A stretch of DNA of 64,000 nucleotides. Source: Marinihelvus fidelis. Its GTDB lineage: Bacteria; Pseudomonadota; Gammaproteobacteria; Xanthomonadales; SZUA-36. The position numbers and the translations under genes were made by a program. Below are positions 1 through 8,993 of the stretch, piece by piece (within the stretch, counting starts at the first letter, position 1; each line of letters opens with the position of its first letter). The notes beneath the pieces are model-generated. The model searched no databases, was not told the origin of the DNA, and saw nothing but the letters and a program-made list of their open reading frames with translations. The DNA is taken from NCBI RefSeq assembly GCF_008725655.1, contig NZ_VYXP01000001.1, positions 186,001 through 250,000 of the forward strand, given 5' to 3'.

Positions 1-58
1 ATCACGCTGTCGACCGAAATGTGTTTCAGTAGTCGTTGACCTGATAATTAAAAAAACC

Positions 59-700
59 ATGAAGTATGATGAACGGGTTTCGTTTTTCAGGGAGCCCTCA
101 TTGGACCAGCCGTCCTCAGCCTCCGCCGCCCTGGTGGAGCGTATCGTGCGAGGGGATCCCGCCGCTGAACGGGAGTTGATCGAGCAACACGAGCGCCCCA
201 TCAAGCTGTTGCTGCTGCAGCGTACCCAGGACGCGCAACTGGCGTCCGATATCGCCCAGGACACCTTCATTATCGCCCTGCGTAAACTCCGGGAAGGCGA
301 CCTGCATACCCCGGACGCGTTGTGCGGGTTTCTTCGCCAGGTCGCCCTGAATCGCCTGCTGGAACACTTTCGCAAGGAAAAACGTTACTTGCGACAGGAC
401 GATGGGATAATTGAGCTGCAGACGCCACATAAAGACCGTAAAGCGGAACGGATAGACCAACATCGCGCAAGGAGGATGCTGGAAGGCGTCATGGCGCAAC
501 TTACGCAACCAAGGGATCGCGAGATCCTGCACCGGTTTTACCTCCTGGAGGAGGACAAGGCGGATATCTGCACGGACCTGGAACTGACGGCCGCGCATTT
601 CGATCGCGTGCTTTACCGCGCGCGCCAGAGAATGCGGGAGTTGCTGTGCGAGAACCTCGAGCTCAGGGCGCTGCTGTTTGGAGGCCTGTTTGATGGCTGA
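59..700 (+). CDS. ECF-type RNA polymerase sigma factor
   Basis: A 213-residue sigma-70 family protein of extracytoplasmic-function size. The sigma-2 region lies at about residues 25-95 and includes the segment around DIAQDTFIIALRKL, the usual core-binding helix. The sigma-4 helix-turn-helix lies at about residues 140-200 and ends in the RARQRMREL stretch. The central linker is short and there is no sigma-3 region, as expected for an ECF factor. The start at 59 is the first ATG after an AT-rich leader; no strong ribosome binding site is visible, so a later start is possible. It overlaps the following membrane gene by 8 bp, the arrangement typical of a sigma factor and its membrane-bound partner. 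Which ECF group it belongs to cannot be told by eye. Confidence 0.9.
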   Translation: MKYDERVSFFREPSLDQPSSASAALVERIVRGDPAAERELIEQHERPIKLLLLQRTQDAQLASDIAQDTFIIALRKLREGDLHTPDALCGFLRQVALNRLLEHFRKEKRYLRQDDGIIELQTPHKDRKAERIDQHRARRMLEGVMAQLTQPRDREILHRFYLLEEDKADICTDLELTAAHFDRVLYRARQRMRELLCENLELRALLFGGLFDG

Positions 701-1382
701 TCCAGGACACATGAAAGACAAGGTCGACCTGTATGTCGCCGGTGCGCTGTCGGATGAGGAAACTGCCGAATTCGAACTGCAGATGATGTCCAGCACTGAA
801 CTCCAGGACGAAGTCGAAGCGGCTCTGGCCCTCAGGGTGGCCGTGGAAAAGGCGCCAGGGGCTGATGGCACATCCGAAGCAATACGCGCCACCGGCCGGT
901 TTTCGGCGCCAATGGCGCGCTACGCGACCGCGGCCAGCGTGCTGCTGGCCATTGTCAGCGTGGCGTTGTTCTGGCGCTCAAATTCAGAAGTCAGAACGCT
1001 CCGGGAAATGCTGGACACCACCGGCGCACCCTATTCAAGCGTGGTCCAGGTAAGACTTGATTCCGGCGCCATGCGGTCCGCCGGTACGCCAGGGAATGTG
1101 CGCGTGATCCAGGTCCCACCGCAAGATGGCCTGGTGCTGTTTAGCCTGGATGTCCCGTTGGAACTGGCGGCGTCGCCAGCCGTTGACCTGGAACTGGCGT
1201 TTTCGTCAGGACACCCCTCACTGGACTTGGCCGCAACACCTCAACCCAACGGTAAGGTGCTGGTTGCGATCCCGGCCCGTTCGGTGCCCACCGGCAGGGC
1301 GACTTTGTTGTTGCGTTCCACGAACGGCACCGATGCAGTCAGCAATGCCATTGACCTCGAGTTTCGCAGAACGCCCCACTGA
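693..1382 (+). CDS. single-pass membrane protein, putative anti-sigma partner
   Basis: A 229-residue protein using the ATG at 693, which overlaps the stop of the upstream sigma gene (ATGGCTGA). The N-terminal 60 residues are acidic and helical, with the layout of an anti-sigma cytoplasmic domain (VDLYVAGALSDEE resembles the DLYALGAL-type start of RskA/ChrR-like proteins), but no zinc-binding HxxxCxxC motif is present. One transmembrane segment lies near residues 75-95 (ASVLLAIVSVALF). The rest is a predicted extracytoplasmic beta-rich domain of unknown family. The role as anti-sigma factor is inferred from position and topology rather than from a recognised signature. Confidence 0.7.
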   Translation: MADPGHMKDKVDLYVAGALSDEETAEFELQMMSSTELQDEVEAALALRVAVEKAPGADGTSEAIRATGRFSAPMARYATAASVLLAIVSVALFWRSNSEVRTLREMLDTTGAPYSSVVQVRLDSGAMRSAGTPGNVRVIQVPPQDGLVLFSLDVPLELAASPAVDLELAFSSGHPSLDLAATPQPNGKVLVAIPARSVPTGRATLLLRSTNGTDAVSNAIDLEFRRTPH

Positions 1383-1545
1383 TTTTTTTCACCGGGTGAG
1401 AGATTTTTCAAACTGGTCACACTGGTTGTTTGCTGGTGGACTTCAGTCTTCATCGTCCCAAGCGCACATTGCCCGTCCTCTTCCGCTTTTGGTCGTGGCG
1501 ATGCTGTCATTGAGCTGATTCCAGCCAGCCCTTCGAGGGGGATGC

Positions 1546-1574
1546 GCGGCGGCCTTCGGGCCGCCGCTTTTTTT
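1546..1574 (+). terminator. intrinsic terminator
   Basis: A perfect 9-bp GC stem (1546-1554 with 1559-1567) closed by a TTCG tetraloop and followed by seven T residues (1568-1574). It ends the sigma/membrane-protein unit. The 163 bp between the stop at 1382 and this stem contain no convincing gene; a short weak stem (TCACC/GGTGA) sits just after the stop. Confidence 0.9.
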
Positions 1575-1648
1575 GTGCCCGGGTTTCGACGCGGGCGATG
1601 ATTCGTGGCAGGATTCGTCGATCGAACCCAACACACGGATTCCCAACC

Positions 1649-3547
1649 ATGACGTATCACTCCACGCGCTTGCTGCTGATCAGTGGCTTGACTCTTGTCG
1701 CTTTAACCGCCTGCCAGAAGGATGCCGCCGAGACGGAATCCGCCGGCGCGTCCAGTAACACGGCGGAACTGGCACCGGCCACCGAGGTGGTGGAAACCGC
1801 ACCGGCGCCCTCGGAAACCGAGCGCCTGAACGCCTGGTTCGATGAACGTTACGAGGAGCAGCTACAACGCAGCCCGTTCATGCTGACCTTCCTGGGCCGC
1901 AAGGAACGTTACGACGAGCTCGACGACTACAGCATCGAGGCCGTCCAGGACGAGGTCGCCTGGCTGCAGGGCACGGTAGAGGAACTGGGTGCCAACTTCG
2001 ATTACGACGCCCTGTCGCCGCTGGCGCAGGAGTCCTGGGACCTTTGGGTCTTCCAGGCGGAAGCCGCGGCGCAGGATCTCCGGTTCTTCTACCAGGACTA
2101 CCTGTTCGGCGAACTGGGCGGCCCCGAGGACCAGCTGCCGACGTTCCTGATCAATTTCCACAAGGTCGACACCGAGGCGGACATGCGCGCCTACATCCAG
2201 CGGCTCCGCGAGGGCGGCCGGGCCATGGGCCAGGTGCTGGAGATTGGCCAGGCGTCTGCCGGAATGGGCGTTCGTCCGCCGAAGTTTGCCTTCGAGGTTG
2301 CGCTGAAACGGGCGTCCAACGTGGTGGACGGCGGGCCGTTCAGCGGTGAGGAAGATTCCCCGGTCCTGGCCGACGCGCGTCGCAAGATCGACAGCCTGGC
2401 CAGCGCGGGCGAGATCGACGCACCGACTGCCGATGCCTTGATGCTGGAGGTCGAGAACGCCATGAACGAGGCCTTCGGCCCGGCCTACACGGCCTACATT
2501 GAATGGCTGCAGGCGGAAATGGCCAACGCCGACGAAGTCGCTCGCGGCGTGGCCGCGCTGCCGGACGGCGTGGACTACTACAACCACCAGTTGTCGGTGT
2601 ACACCACCCTGGACATGACCGCGGACGAGGTCCACGAACTGGGCCTGTCCGAAGTGGCGCGCATCAAGGGCGAGATGGAAGCCATTCGCGAGCAGGTTGG
2701 CTTCGAGGGTGACCTGGAGGCCTTCTTCGAATTCATCCGCACCGATCCGCGTTTCTACTACCCCAACACGGATGAAGGCCGCGAAGCCTATCTCGGAGAC
2801 ACCCGCGCCTACCTGGCGGAAATCGACCAGAAGCTGCCCGAGTGGTTTGGCCTGCTGCCGAAGGCGGGGCTGGAAGTGAAGCGCGTGGAAGCCTTCCGCG
2901 AGGTCGATGGCGGCGCGCAGCATTACATGCCGGGCACGCCGGACGGCAGCCGCCCGGGTGTTTATTACGTGCACATGTCCGACATGAGCGCGTACTCGAA
3001 GACCGACATGGAGACGGTGGCCTACCACGAGGCCTCGCCGGGTCATCACATGCAGGTCTCCATCGCGCTGGAACTGGAGGGCGTGCCGCAGTTCCGCACG
3101 CAGGCCCGCTTCTCGGTCTATTCCGAGGGCTGGGCGCTGTACGCCGAGGCGCTGTCCAAGGAGATGGGCCAGTTCAAGGATCCGTACATGGATTTCGGCC
3201 GCCTGACAGCGGAGATGTGGCGCGCCATCCGCCTGGTGGTCGACACCGGCCTGCACGCCAAGGGCTGGAGCCAGGAGCAGGCCGTGCAGTTCTTCTTCGA
3301 CAATTCCGCCATTCCCGAAGGCGCCGTGCGTTCCGAGGTCCGCCGTTACCTGACCATGCCCGGCCAGGCGGTGTCCTACAAGATCGGCATGCTGAAGATC
3401 CAGGAACTGCGCGCGATGGCCGAAGCAGAGCTGGGTGACGCTTTCGACATCCGCGGCTTCCACGACACCGTGCTGGGCGGCGGCGCGCTGCCGATGCCGT
3501 TACTGGAAGCGCGGGTGCAGCGCTGGGTCGACAGCCAGGGCGGCTGA
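1649..3547 (+). CDS. DUF885 family secreted lipoprotein (putative metallopeptidase)
   Basis: A 632-residue DUF885 protein. The ATG at 1649 is chosen because it begins a lipoprotein signal peptide (MTYHSTRLLL... with a lipobox ending in Cys22); the open frame runs further upstream but without a signal. The family hallmark HEASPGHH is at residues 460-467 and resembles a zinc site (HExxxxHH). The conserved downstream PGQAVSYKIG segment is also present near residue 570. The family is thought to be membrane-anchored, periplasmic or outer-membrane dipeptidase-like proteins, but substrates are not established. It stands alone, closed downstream by a palindrome. Confidence 0.9.
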   Translation: MTYHSTRLLLISGLTLVALTACQKDAAETESAGASSNTAELAPATEVVETAPAPSETERLNAWFDERYEEQLQRSPFMLTFLGRKERYDELDDYSIEAVQDEVAWLQGTVEELGANFDYDALSPLAQESWDLWVFQAEAAAQDLRFFYQDYLFGELGGPEDQLPTFLINFHKVDTEADMRAYIQRLREGGRAMGQVLEIGQASAGMGVRPPKFAFEVALKRASNVVDGGPFSGEEDSPVLADARRKIDSLASAGEIDAPTADALMLEVENAMNEAFGPAYTAYIEWLQAEMANADEVARGVAALPDGVDYYNHQLSVYTTLDMTADEVHELGLSEVARIKGEMEAIREQVGFEGDLEAFFEFIRTDPRFYYPNTDEGREAYLGDTRAYLAEIDQKLPEWFGLLPKAGLEVKRVEAFREVDGGAQHYMPGTPDGSRPGVYYVHMSDMSAYSKTDMETVAYHEASPGHHMQVSIALELEGVPQFRTQARFSVYSEGWALYAEALSKEMGQFKDPYMDFGRLTAEMWRAIRLVVDTGLHAKGWSQEQAVQFFFDNSAIPEGAVRSEVRRYLTMPGQAVSYKIGMLKIQELRAMAEAELGDAFDIRGFHDTVLGGGALPMPLLEARVQRWVDSQGG

Positions 3548-3553
3548 TTCGAA

Positions 3554-3587
3554 CGATGGGGTCAGAGTAAGTGCTCTGACCCCATCG
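3554..3587. repeat. REP-like perfect palindrome (GGGGTCAGAG type)
   Basis: A perfect 14-bp inverted repeat (3554-3567 and 3574-3587) with a 6-nt loop TAAGTG, core GGGGTCAGAG/CTCTGACCCC, seven bases after the stop of the DUF885 gene. The same core is familiar as a dispersed intergenic palindrome in gammaproteobacterial genomes linked to REP-associated tyrosine transposases. I find no second copy in this window. It lacks a T tract, so it is a poor intrinsic terminator but could stabilise the mRNA 3' end. Confidence 0.6.
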
Positions 3588-3612
3588 CTATTTGGGTGTC
3601 AGTATTTGGCTG

Positions 3613-3664
3613 TCCCGTGAGTTAGAGAGGTGGCAAGACACCGATCACACTCACTCACGGGAGA
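3613..3664 (+). promoter_or_regulatory. leader hairpin that would sequester a ribosome binding site
   Basis: A perfect 10-bp inverted repeat, TCCCGTGAGT at 3613-3622 and ACTCACGGGA at 3653-3662. The right arm contains the purine-rich Shine-Dalgarno (GGGAGA, 3659-3664) of the gene starting at 3670. If the leader RNA folds, the ribosome binding site is hidden. Confidence 0.5.
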
Positions 3665-3669
3665 CCCAT

Positions 3670-4659
3670 ATGCACGCTCAAGGCCCACGGATTGTGTCCA
3701 TCTGCGCCAGCCTGATGCTGGCCGCTGCCTGCAGTTCCTCGACCGCCGACCCGGCCCCCGCCAGCGATCACGCGGTGACCATCGACGAGTCGCAGCCGTT
3801 TCCATCGATCATGTACAGCGACATCCTCAAGTCGATGTCGGACCAGGTGTTCTGGGAGAAAGGCCAGCTGCGCTTCTTCGAACGTGTTCGCATGACGTTT
3901 CTGCCGGATTTCCAGGACCCGCAGCACATCGCCCCCTATAACAAGGACACGGGCGCATTCCTGGTGTCCCAACTGGCGAACAAGGGCGGCGAGGTGGTCA
4001 GCACCGTCTACTGGGAGGCGCGCAAGGACAGCTTTCCCTACTGGACAGCATCGGCGGTGAACAACAGTGACCCGGCGCCGTTGGCCGAGGGCGGGTACAC
4101 CCTGACATGGTCGATCGATGGCGCCCCGTTCTGGTCACTGCCATTTGTCGTTGAGGGCGCGGCTGCGGCCAGCGCTTACGACCAGCCGAACCTGTACCTG
4201 GAAGGGCCCTGGAACGACTGGGCGTACATCTACGTGCCCAATGGCAACCTGTCCCAGGCGCCGACCTTCAACCTGTTCATCCGCGACCGCGACGCCAGCC
4301 CGGGCTTATGGACCGACCTGCACGTGACCGTGGGTGTTGAGCGTGATGGCGAGTTGATTGGCCAGTACAACATGGAACCCGGCGCGGCCACCCACGCGAC
4401 CATCCAGGCCAAGCCCTGGTGGGTAGCGCAGGAGCTGGCGCTGCGCCGTGCCGACGGCAGCGGCTTTTTGCCGGCGAGTGAGATTGTCGCGCCCGGCAAG
4501 TACGAGGTCACCGTGACCATCGATGGCGAGGAATACGCGAGTTACCGCTACACGGCCGATGGTGCGATTCCGTTTACCGGGCGACAGGACCGCGAGTCCG
4601 CCGATCCAATGAACTACCTGGAAGGCGCGCAGGACCGGTTTTACCTGGAGCGGCGCTAG
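3670..4659 (+). CDS. hypothetical lipoprotein
   Basis: A 329-residue secreted lipoprotein of no family I recognise. The ATG at 3670 is favoured by a good upstream GGGAGA and a lipoprotein signal peptide with lipobox ending in Cys21 (LAAAC). The mature protein is rich in aromatic and beta-forming segments (PYWTAS, GPWNDWAYIYVPNG, CNLFIRDRD-like strand around residue 200) and could be a beta-sandwich carrier or binding domain. Its stop is only 4 bp from the convergent amidohydrolase stop. Translation may be limited by the leader hairpin. Confidence 0.75.
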   Translation: MHAQGPRIVSICASLMLAAACSSSTADPAPASDHAVTIDESQPFPSIMYSDILKSMSDQVFWEKGQLRFFERVRMTFLPDFQDPQHIAPYNKDTGAFLVSQLANKGGEVVSTVYWEARKDSFPYWTASAVNNSDPAPLAEGGYTLTWSIDGAPFWSLPFVVEGAAAASAYDQPNLYLEGPWNDWAYIYVPNGNLSQAPTFNLFIRDRDASPGLWTDLHVTVGVERDGELIGQYNMEPGAATHATIQAKPWWVAQELALRRADGSGFLPASEIVAPGKYEVTVTIDGEEYASYRYTADGAIPFTGRQDRESADPMNYLEGAQDRFYLERR

Positions 4660-4663
4660 ACCG

Positions 4664-6721
4664 CTATTCTGCCCCCATCACCGCGGGCAGGTCCGTAAAT
4701 GGCAGGATGCCGACCGCCTGGTAGATCTCCGTGGGGTAGTAGACGGTGCCGTCGGCCATGACCATGGAAATGGTCTTGATGGCCTTCAGGTCGTCCAGCG
4801 GGTTGCCGGGCACCAGGAAGAAGTCGGCCAGCTTGCCGGCTTCGATGGCGCCCAGGTCGTCACCCTGGCCGGTGTATTCGGCCATGTCCAGGGTGGCCCG
4901 GCGAAGAATCTCTCCCGCCGAGAACCCGGCCTGCTGGTAGATCTCCATCTCGCGGTGCTGGTTGAAGGCGCCGCCCATGTCGGTACCGAAGACAATGAAC
5001 ACGCCCGCCTCGCGCATCATGCGGATGGTGCCCAGGATCCTGTCGTAAGCGGCGCGGTAGGCGGCATCGTCTTCCGGCGTCGAGATGTCGGCCCAGGCCA
5101 CGCGCGCCTGGCGCTGTACACCCACGGGCATGTGGTCGATGTAGTCACGCACACCGGCGCGGGTCTCGCCATTGCGGCCCAGCAGCAGGGCTTCATGAAT
5201 CGCCATGGTGGGGTCTACGGCGACATCATGCTCCACCATCAGGTCGATGGTGTGCTGGACTTCACCGGCGTCCAAGTCGAGGTCCTGCAGCCGCTTCAGG
5301 GCGGTCAGCCGCAGCAGCGTGCGCGTATCCTCGTCCGATTCAAGCACGTAGCCCAGCATGACCTGGTTGATATGGGTGAGTTCGTCGTAACCGGCTTCGA
5401 TCATTGCATTGGCACGGTCGAAGGCGGGCACGTGCCCCGCAACCCGCAGGCCACGCTCGTGGGCCCGTTCGACCATGGCCGGCACCCATTCACCGCGCAT
5501 GGAATTGTAGATCTTGATCTGCCAGAAGCCGCGGTCGGCGTACCAGTCGACGGCGTCCAGGGCTTCTTGCTGGTTGCCTACCAGCATGCCGTTGTTATTG
5601 TTGAACTCGCTGCGGCCCTCGATCATGCCCGAACGAACGATTCGCGGCCCGGCCACCACGCCGGAGCTGATTTTCTCGATCAGTTCGTCGAGCACGTCAT
5701 TGCGGTTTCCCATGTCGCGAATGGAGGTGACGCCCGCGGCGATATTGAGCAACGCGTCGTCCTGGCCGACGTGGCCATGCATGTCCCAGAGGCCCGGCAG
5801 CAGGGTGCCGCCGCTGCCCTCGATGACCACCTCGTCGCCGGCGGTCACGGTGCCGGCATCAACCACGGCAACAACCCGGTTGCCTTTGACCACGACGTCC
5901 TTTAAACCCGACAGCTGCATCTCGCGGGGGTCAAACACGTGAACATTGGCGACCCGGACGGGCTTGCCGTAATCGTGCTTCACCCGTGCCTGGATGTCCG
6001 CGTAGTGCTGCGCGGCCAGGTTGGCGGCGAGTTCATTGAGGGCGGTTTCGTTGCCTTCGAAGCCTTCACGAATGACCACGAAGCGTGGTGAGAAGTAACC
6101 GAAAAACGCCTGTTCGTCATCCAGCAAGAAATAGGCGGGGTCGAGCTCGGTGCCGGACAGTGCGTAGGCCATGACCTGGGTTTCGCCGCTGTCACCGGCC
6201 ACGCTCACGGGTTGCAGTTCCGTCAGCCGCAGTTCGCCGCCGGGCAGGGCCGGAAGGCTCATGTCCAGGTCTTTCAGCAGTGCATTGGCGTAAATCCAAA
6301 GGGCGAAGGGCGATCCCTCCTGGGCCACATATAGTGTCGGCTCTCCAGGCGCCTGCTCGGTGCTGCCGGTGGAGTCGGTCCACCGCGCTACGCCGTCCTC
6401 GAGCGCGAAGCGTTCCGCTACCTGGTTGCCGAAGGTCGTGTGGCCGTCGATATGCCACGTGGTGGGCAGGCCGGCCTCATCGATCGTGATCGATTCTTCC
6501 TTCGTCGGCCCGCGGCCATTGTTGCGGTACTCGTAGTCGACCTCGTACTGGTTTCCGTCGCGCTCAACGGTGACCTGGCCGATCACCACGCCACTGACCA
6601 GGACGTTCCAGCGGTCGGTTTCGGCTGCGCCTGCCGCGCCCGAGACCAGCATCCAGGCGACAAGGGTGGCGCTGAACGTGACCCGTCGGCGAAGGTTGGC
6701 GTTGTACTTGTTCTTGTTCAC
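4664..6721 (-). CDS. secreted amidohydrolase-superfamily protein with N-terminal extension
   Basis: A 685-residue protein with a signal peptide (residues 1-33) and a GTG start at 6721 preceded by GGAGA. Residues 35-245 are an added domain without a clear family, reminiscent of DUF3108-like beta-barrel lipocalin-type domains. From about 255 it is a metal-dependent amidohydrolase: HGH at 315-317 after the LLPGLWDM strand, K403 as candidate carbamylated lysine, H430 and H450, and D581 in FGTDMGG. This is the imidazolonepropionase/prolidase-like branch common among secreted Xanthomonadales enzymes; substrates may be dipeptides or cyclic amides. It ends 15 bp downstream-side of the SGNH hydrolase start order and is probably co-transcribed with it. 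Confidence 0.88.
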   Translation of the reverse strand: MNKNKYNANLRRRVTFSATLVAWMLVSGAAGAAETDRWNVLVSGVVIGQVTVERDGNQYEVDYEYRNNGRGPTKEESITIDEAGLPTTWHIDGHTTFGNQVAERFALEDGVARWTDSTGSTEQAPGEPTLYVAQEGSPFALWIYANALLKDLDMSLPALPGGELRLTELQPVSVAGDSGETQVMAYALSGTELDPAYFLLDDEQAFFGYFSPRFVVIREGFEGNETALNELAANLAAQHYADIQARVKHDYGKPVRVANVHVFDPREMQLSGLKDVVVKGNRVVAVVDAGTVTAGDEVVIEGSGGTLLPGLWDMHGHVGQDDALLNIAAGVTSIRDMGNRNDVLDELIEKISSGVVAGPRIVRSGMIEGRSEFNNNNGMLVGNQQEALDAVDWYADRGFWQIKIYNSMRGEWVPAMVERAHERGLRVAGHVPAFDRANAMIEAGYDELTHINQVMLGYVLESDEDTRTLLRLTALKRLQDLDLDAGEVQHTIDLMVEHDVAVDPTMAIHEALLLGRNGETRAGVRDYIDHMPVGVQRQARVAWADISTPEDDAAYRAAYDRILGTIRMMREAGVFIVFGTDMGGAFNQHREMEIYQQAGFSAGEILRRATLDMAEYTGQGDDLGAIEAGKLADFFLVPGNPLDDLKAIKTISMVMADGTVYYPTEIYQAVGILPFTDLPAVMGAE

Positions 6722-6735
6722 GGTTCGGTCTCCGG

Positions 6736-7512
6736 TTAAGGATTGGAAACAGTTGGGGTCACCATGTCGACACGATCTTCGACCCAGGGGAGTATGGCGT
6801 GAGCCCAGCGTTGGTAGCCTTCGGGCGAGAGGTGCAGAAAGTCCGGCATGATCTCGGCGGAAATGCTGCCGTCGTCTTCCAGGAACACACCCCCGATGTC
6901 CATGTAGGTCACCCGCGGTCGCTCATCCAGCGGGCGGATACCCTGGTTGATGGTGCTGACCCTGGCTCGCTGGGGGTCATCCGCGGACTCGCCGGCGGGA
7001 AATACGCCCAGCAGCAGGATGTCGGCATTCGGGAAATCGGACTCCAGCCGGTCCACGACGGCGATGACGCCTTCGGCGATGGTCTCCGGCGGGTCCTGGG
7101 TGAACCAGTTGTTGTTGATGCCGATCAGCAGCACCACGGCCTTCGGGTCCAGTTGCCCCGCCGCGCCATTGTCGAGCCGCCACAGCAGGTTGCCGGTGAT
7201 GTCGCCGCCGATGCCAAAATCCACTGCGCCGCGTGGCAGGAAATGCGCCTGCCAGGGCTCAATGCCGGCGTGCTCCCAGGCCTCCGTAATGGAGTCACCG
7301 ATAAACACCAGCGGCGACGTGCCTTGCTCGGCCAGCGCCACGTCCTCGGCGTGCATCTCGAACCATCGCGCCAGCGACATCCACTCATAGCTGACTTCAC
7401 GCGGCGCCGGGGTCAGTGACAACGGCGCCGCCATGGCCGTGGCAGAGAGCGCCAGGCAGGCGGTCGCAAGGATTTGGGCGGCACGGGAACAACGGGATTC
7501 TTGAGAGGGCAT
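6736..7512 (-). CDS. SGNH/GDSL family hydrolase (PAF-acetylhydrolase-like)
   Basis: A 258-residue secreted esterase with a signal peptide over residues 1-29. All four SGNH blocks are visible: FIGDSIT with nucleophile Ser74, GGD at 102-104, GIN with Asn133, and DFLH with D224 and H227. The layout matches the platelet-activating-factor acetylhydrolase beta/gamma-like group of bacterial acetyl-esterases. An AGGAG site precedes the ATG at 7512. It lies upstream of and in line with the amidohydrolase gene (14-bp gap), and diverges from the aminotransferase. Confidence 0.9.
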   Translation of the reverse strand: MPSQESRCSRAAQILATACLALSATAMAAPLSLTPAPREVSYEWMSLARWFEMHAEDVALAEQGTSPLVFIGDSITEAWEHAGIEPWQAHFLPRGAVDFGIGGDITGNLLWRLDNGAAGQLDPKAVVLLIGINNNWFTQDPPETIAEGVIAVVDRLESDFPNADILLLGVFPAGESADDPQRARVSTINQGIRPLDERPRVTYMDIGGVFLEDDGSISAEIMPDFLHLSPEGYQRWAHAILPWVEDRVDMVTPTVSNP

Positions 7513-7688
7513 GGGCGGCTCCTGTTCGACAATGGAATTCTACACGGCGGCAAGCACCATGCACGCCGGCGTGCGGCGCCAGCGCGCTGGACAGCGCGGG
7601 TGAAGCGGGTATATTTCGATGTCGCCAAACGTGCAGCGCCACGGTGCCTGGAATCACCGCGTTGTCCACCCATCCGAGAGAACGACCC

Positions 7689-8906
7689 ATGAGTGCCAAT
7701 ACCGAAAGCCTTTACCAAGACCACGTGCTAGGCAACTACGGCATGCCGCCGTTGACCTTCGTGCGCGGCGAGGGCACGCGGCTGTGGGACGATGGCGGCC
7801 GCAGCTACCTGGATTTCTGTGCGGGCATTGCGGTCGTAACGATGGGGCATTCGCACCCGAAGGTGGTGAGCGCCATCCAGGCCCAGGCGGCCGAGCTGAC
7901 CCACGTGAGCAACTTGTTCCGCAATGAACAGCAGGCGGCGTTGGCGGCGAAACTCAACGGCCTGGCCGGCGGTGGTGGCAAGGTATTTTTCTGCAACAGC
8001 GGCGCCGAGGCCAACGAGACACTGATCAAGCTGTCACGGCTGTTTGGCCGCGCGAAAGCAGGCGAGGAAGGGCGCTGCTACCAGGTGATCGTCGCCGCGC
8101 AGGCATTTCATGGCCGCACCTTCGGCGGCATGAGCGCGACGCCGCAGGAGAAGATCCAGGGCGGGTTCCGGCCGCTGGTGCCTGGTTTCGTGACCGCGGC
8201 GTTCAATGACCTGGACAGTTTCCGCACCGCCATTACTGATGACACCGCGGCGATCCTGGTCGAGACCATCCAGGGCGAAGGCGGCATCCGTCCGGCCGAC
8301 GCGGATTTCCTCCGCGGCCTGCGCGCGTTGTGTGACGAGAAAGGCATCCTGCTGCTCGTTGACGAGGTGCAATGTGGCGTGGGGCGCACGGGTACGTTTT
8401 TCGCCTATGAGCAGGCGGGCATCCGCCCGGACGCAATCGGCATGGCCAAGGGGCTGGGTAATGGCTCGCCCATCGGCGCGGTGTGGATCGACGACCGCCA
8501 TGCGGGCCTGTTCACGCCGGGCTCGCACGGCACCACGTTTGGCGGCACGCCACTGGTCTGCGCCGCGGCGCTGGCCACGCTGGAGGCCATGGAAGAAGAA
8601 GCCGTGCTGGACAACGTGGCGACCAATGGTGCCTATGTGATGGAGCAGCTACAGGCACTGAAGGCCAAGTTCCCTGACTATATCGTCCAGGTTCGCGGGC
8701 GTGGTTTCATGATCGGCATCCAGGTCGCTGAGCCGCCGGGCGACCTGGTCGCCCTGCTGCGTGAGAAGGGGCTGATCGTGCCTTCGGCCGGCGGCAACGT
8801 GGTGCGATTCCTGCCGCCGCTGGTTGCAACGCGCGACGACTTCGACGAGGCGCTGGCCATCTTGGCCGAGGGTGTGCGCGAACGCGCGGCCGCCGCCGAA
8901 AAATAA
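7689..8906 (+). CDS. argD: acetylornithine/succinyldiaminopimelate aminotransferase family
   Basis: A 405-residue class-III PLP aminotransferase of the ArgD/AstC type. The open frame extends upstream, but the ATG at 7689 starts at the conserved N-terminus (YxxPPLTFVRGEGTRLWD). Visible motifs: NSGAEANE near residue 105, the FHGRTFG block, VDEVQCGVGRTG near 225, and the PLP lysine in MAKGLGNG at Lys254. Length and motifs match ArgD, which acts in arginine and lysine biosynthesis in the cytoplasm. No other arg genes are near, so a catabolic AstC-like role cannot be excluded. Confidence 0.9.
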   Translation: MSANTESLYQDHVLGNYGMPPLTFVRGEGTRLWDDGGRSYLDFCAGIAVVTMGHSHPKVVSAIQAQAAELTHVSNLFRNEQQAALAAKLNGLAGGGGKVFFCNSGAEANETLIKLSRLFGRAKAGEEGRCYQVIVAAQAFHGRTFGGMSATPQEKIQGGFRPLVPGFVTAAFNDLDSFRTAITDDTAAILVETIQGEGGIRPADADFLRGLRALCDEKGILLLVDEVQCGVGRTGTFFAYEQAGIRPDAIGMAKGLGNGSPIGAVWIDDRHAGLFTPGSHGTTFGGTPLVCAAALATLEAMEEEAVLDNVATNGAYVMEQLQALKAKFPDYIVQVRGRGFMIGIQVAEPPGDLVALLREKGLIVPSAGGNVVRFLPPLVATRDDFDEALAILAEGVRERAAAAEK

Positions 8907-8934
8907 AATCCACGCCCGGCGTCGCCGGGCGTGG
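8899..8934 (-). terminator. intrinsic terminator of the CsbD-like gene (shared hairpin)
   Basis: A perfect 11-bp stem, 8910-8920 with 8924-8934, loop GTC. On the minus strand it is followed by a T-rich tract (ATTTTATTTTT), giving a good terminator for the convergent csbD-like gene. On the plus strand there is no T tract, so it would work only weakly for argD. Confidence 0.8.
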
Positions 8935-8993
8935 AAACGTGGCGGGCTGTGGAGAGGGGGCCGCCAGGGTTCTCAAACGGTGGGGCAGGTGTG

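Noticed and set aside
1862-3463. Long antisense reading frame across the DUF885 gene
   Set aside because: It is a high-GC shadow; no signal or domain, while the plus frame has clear motifs.
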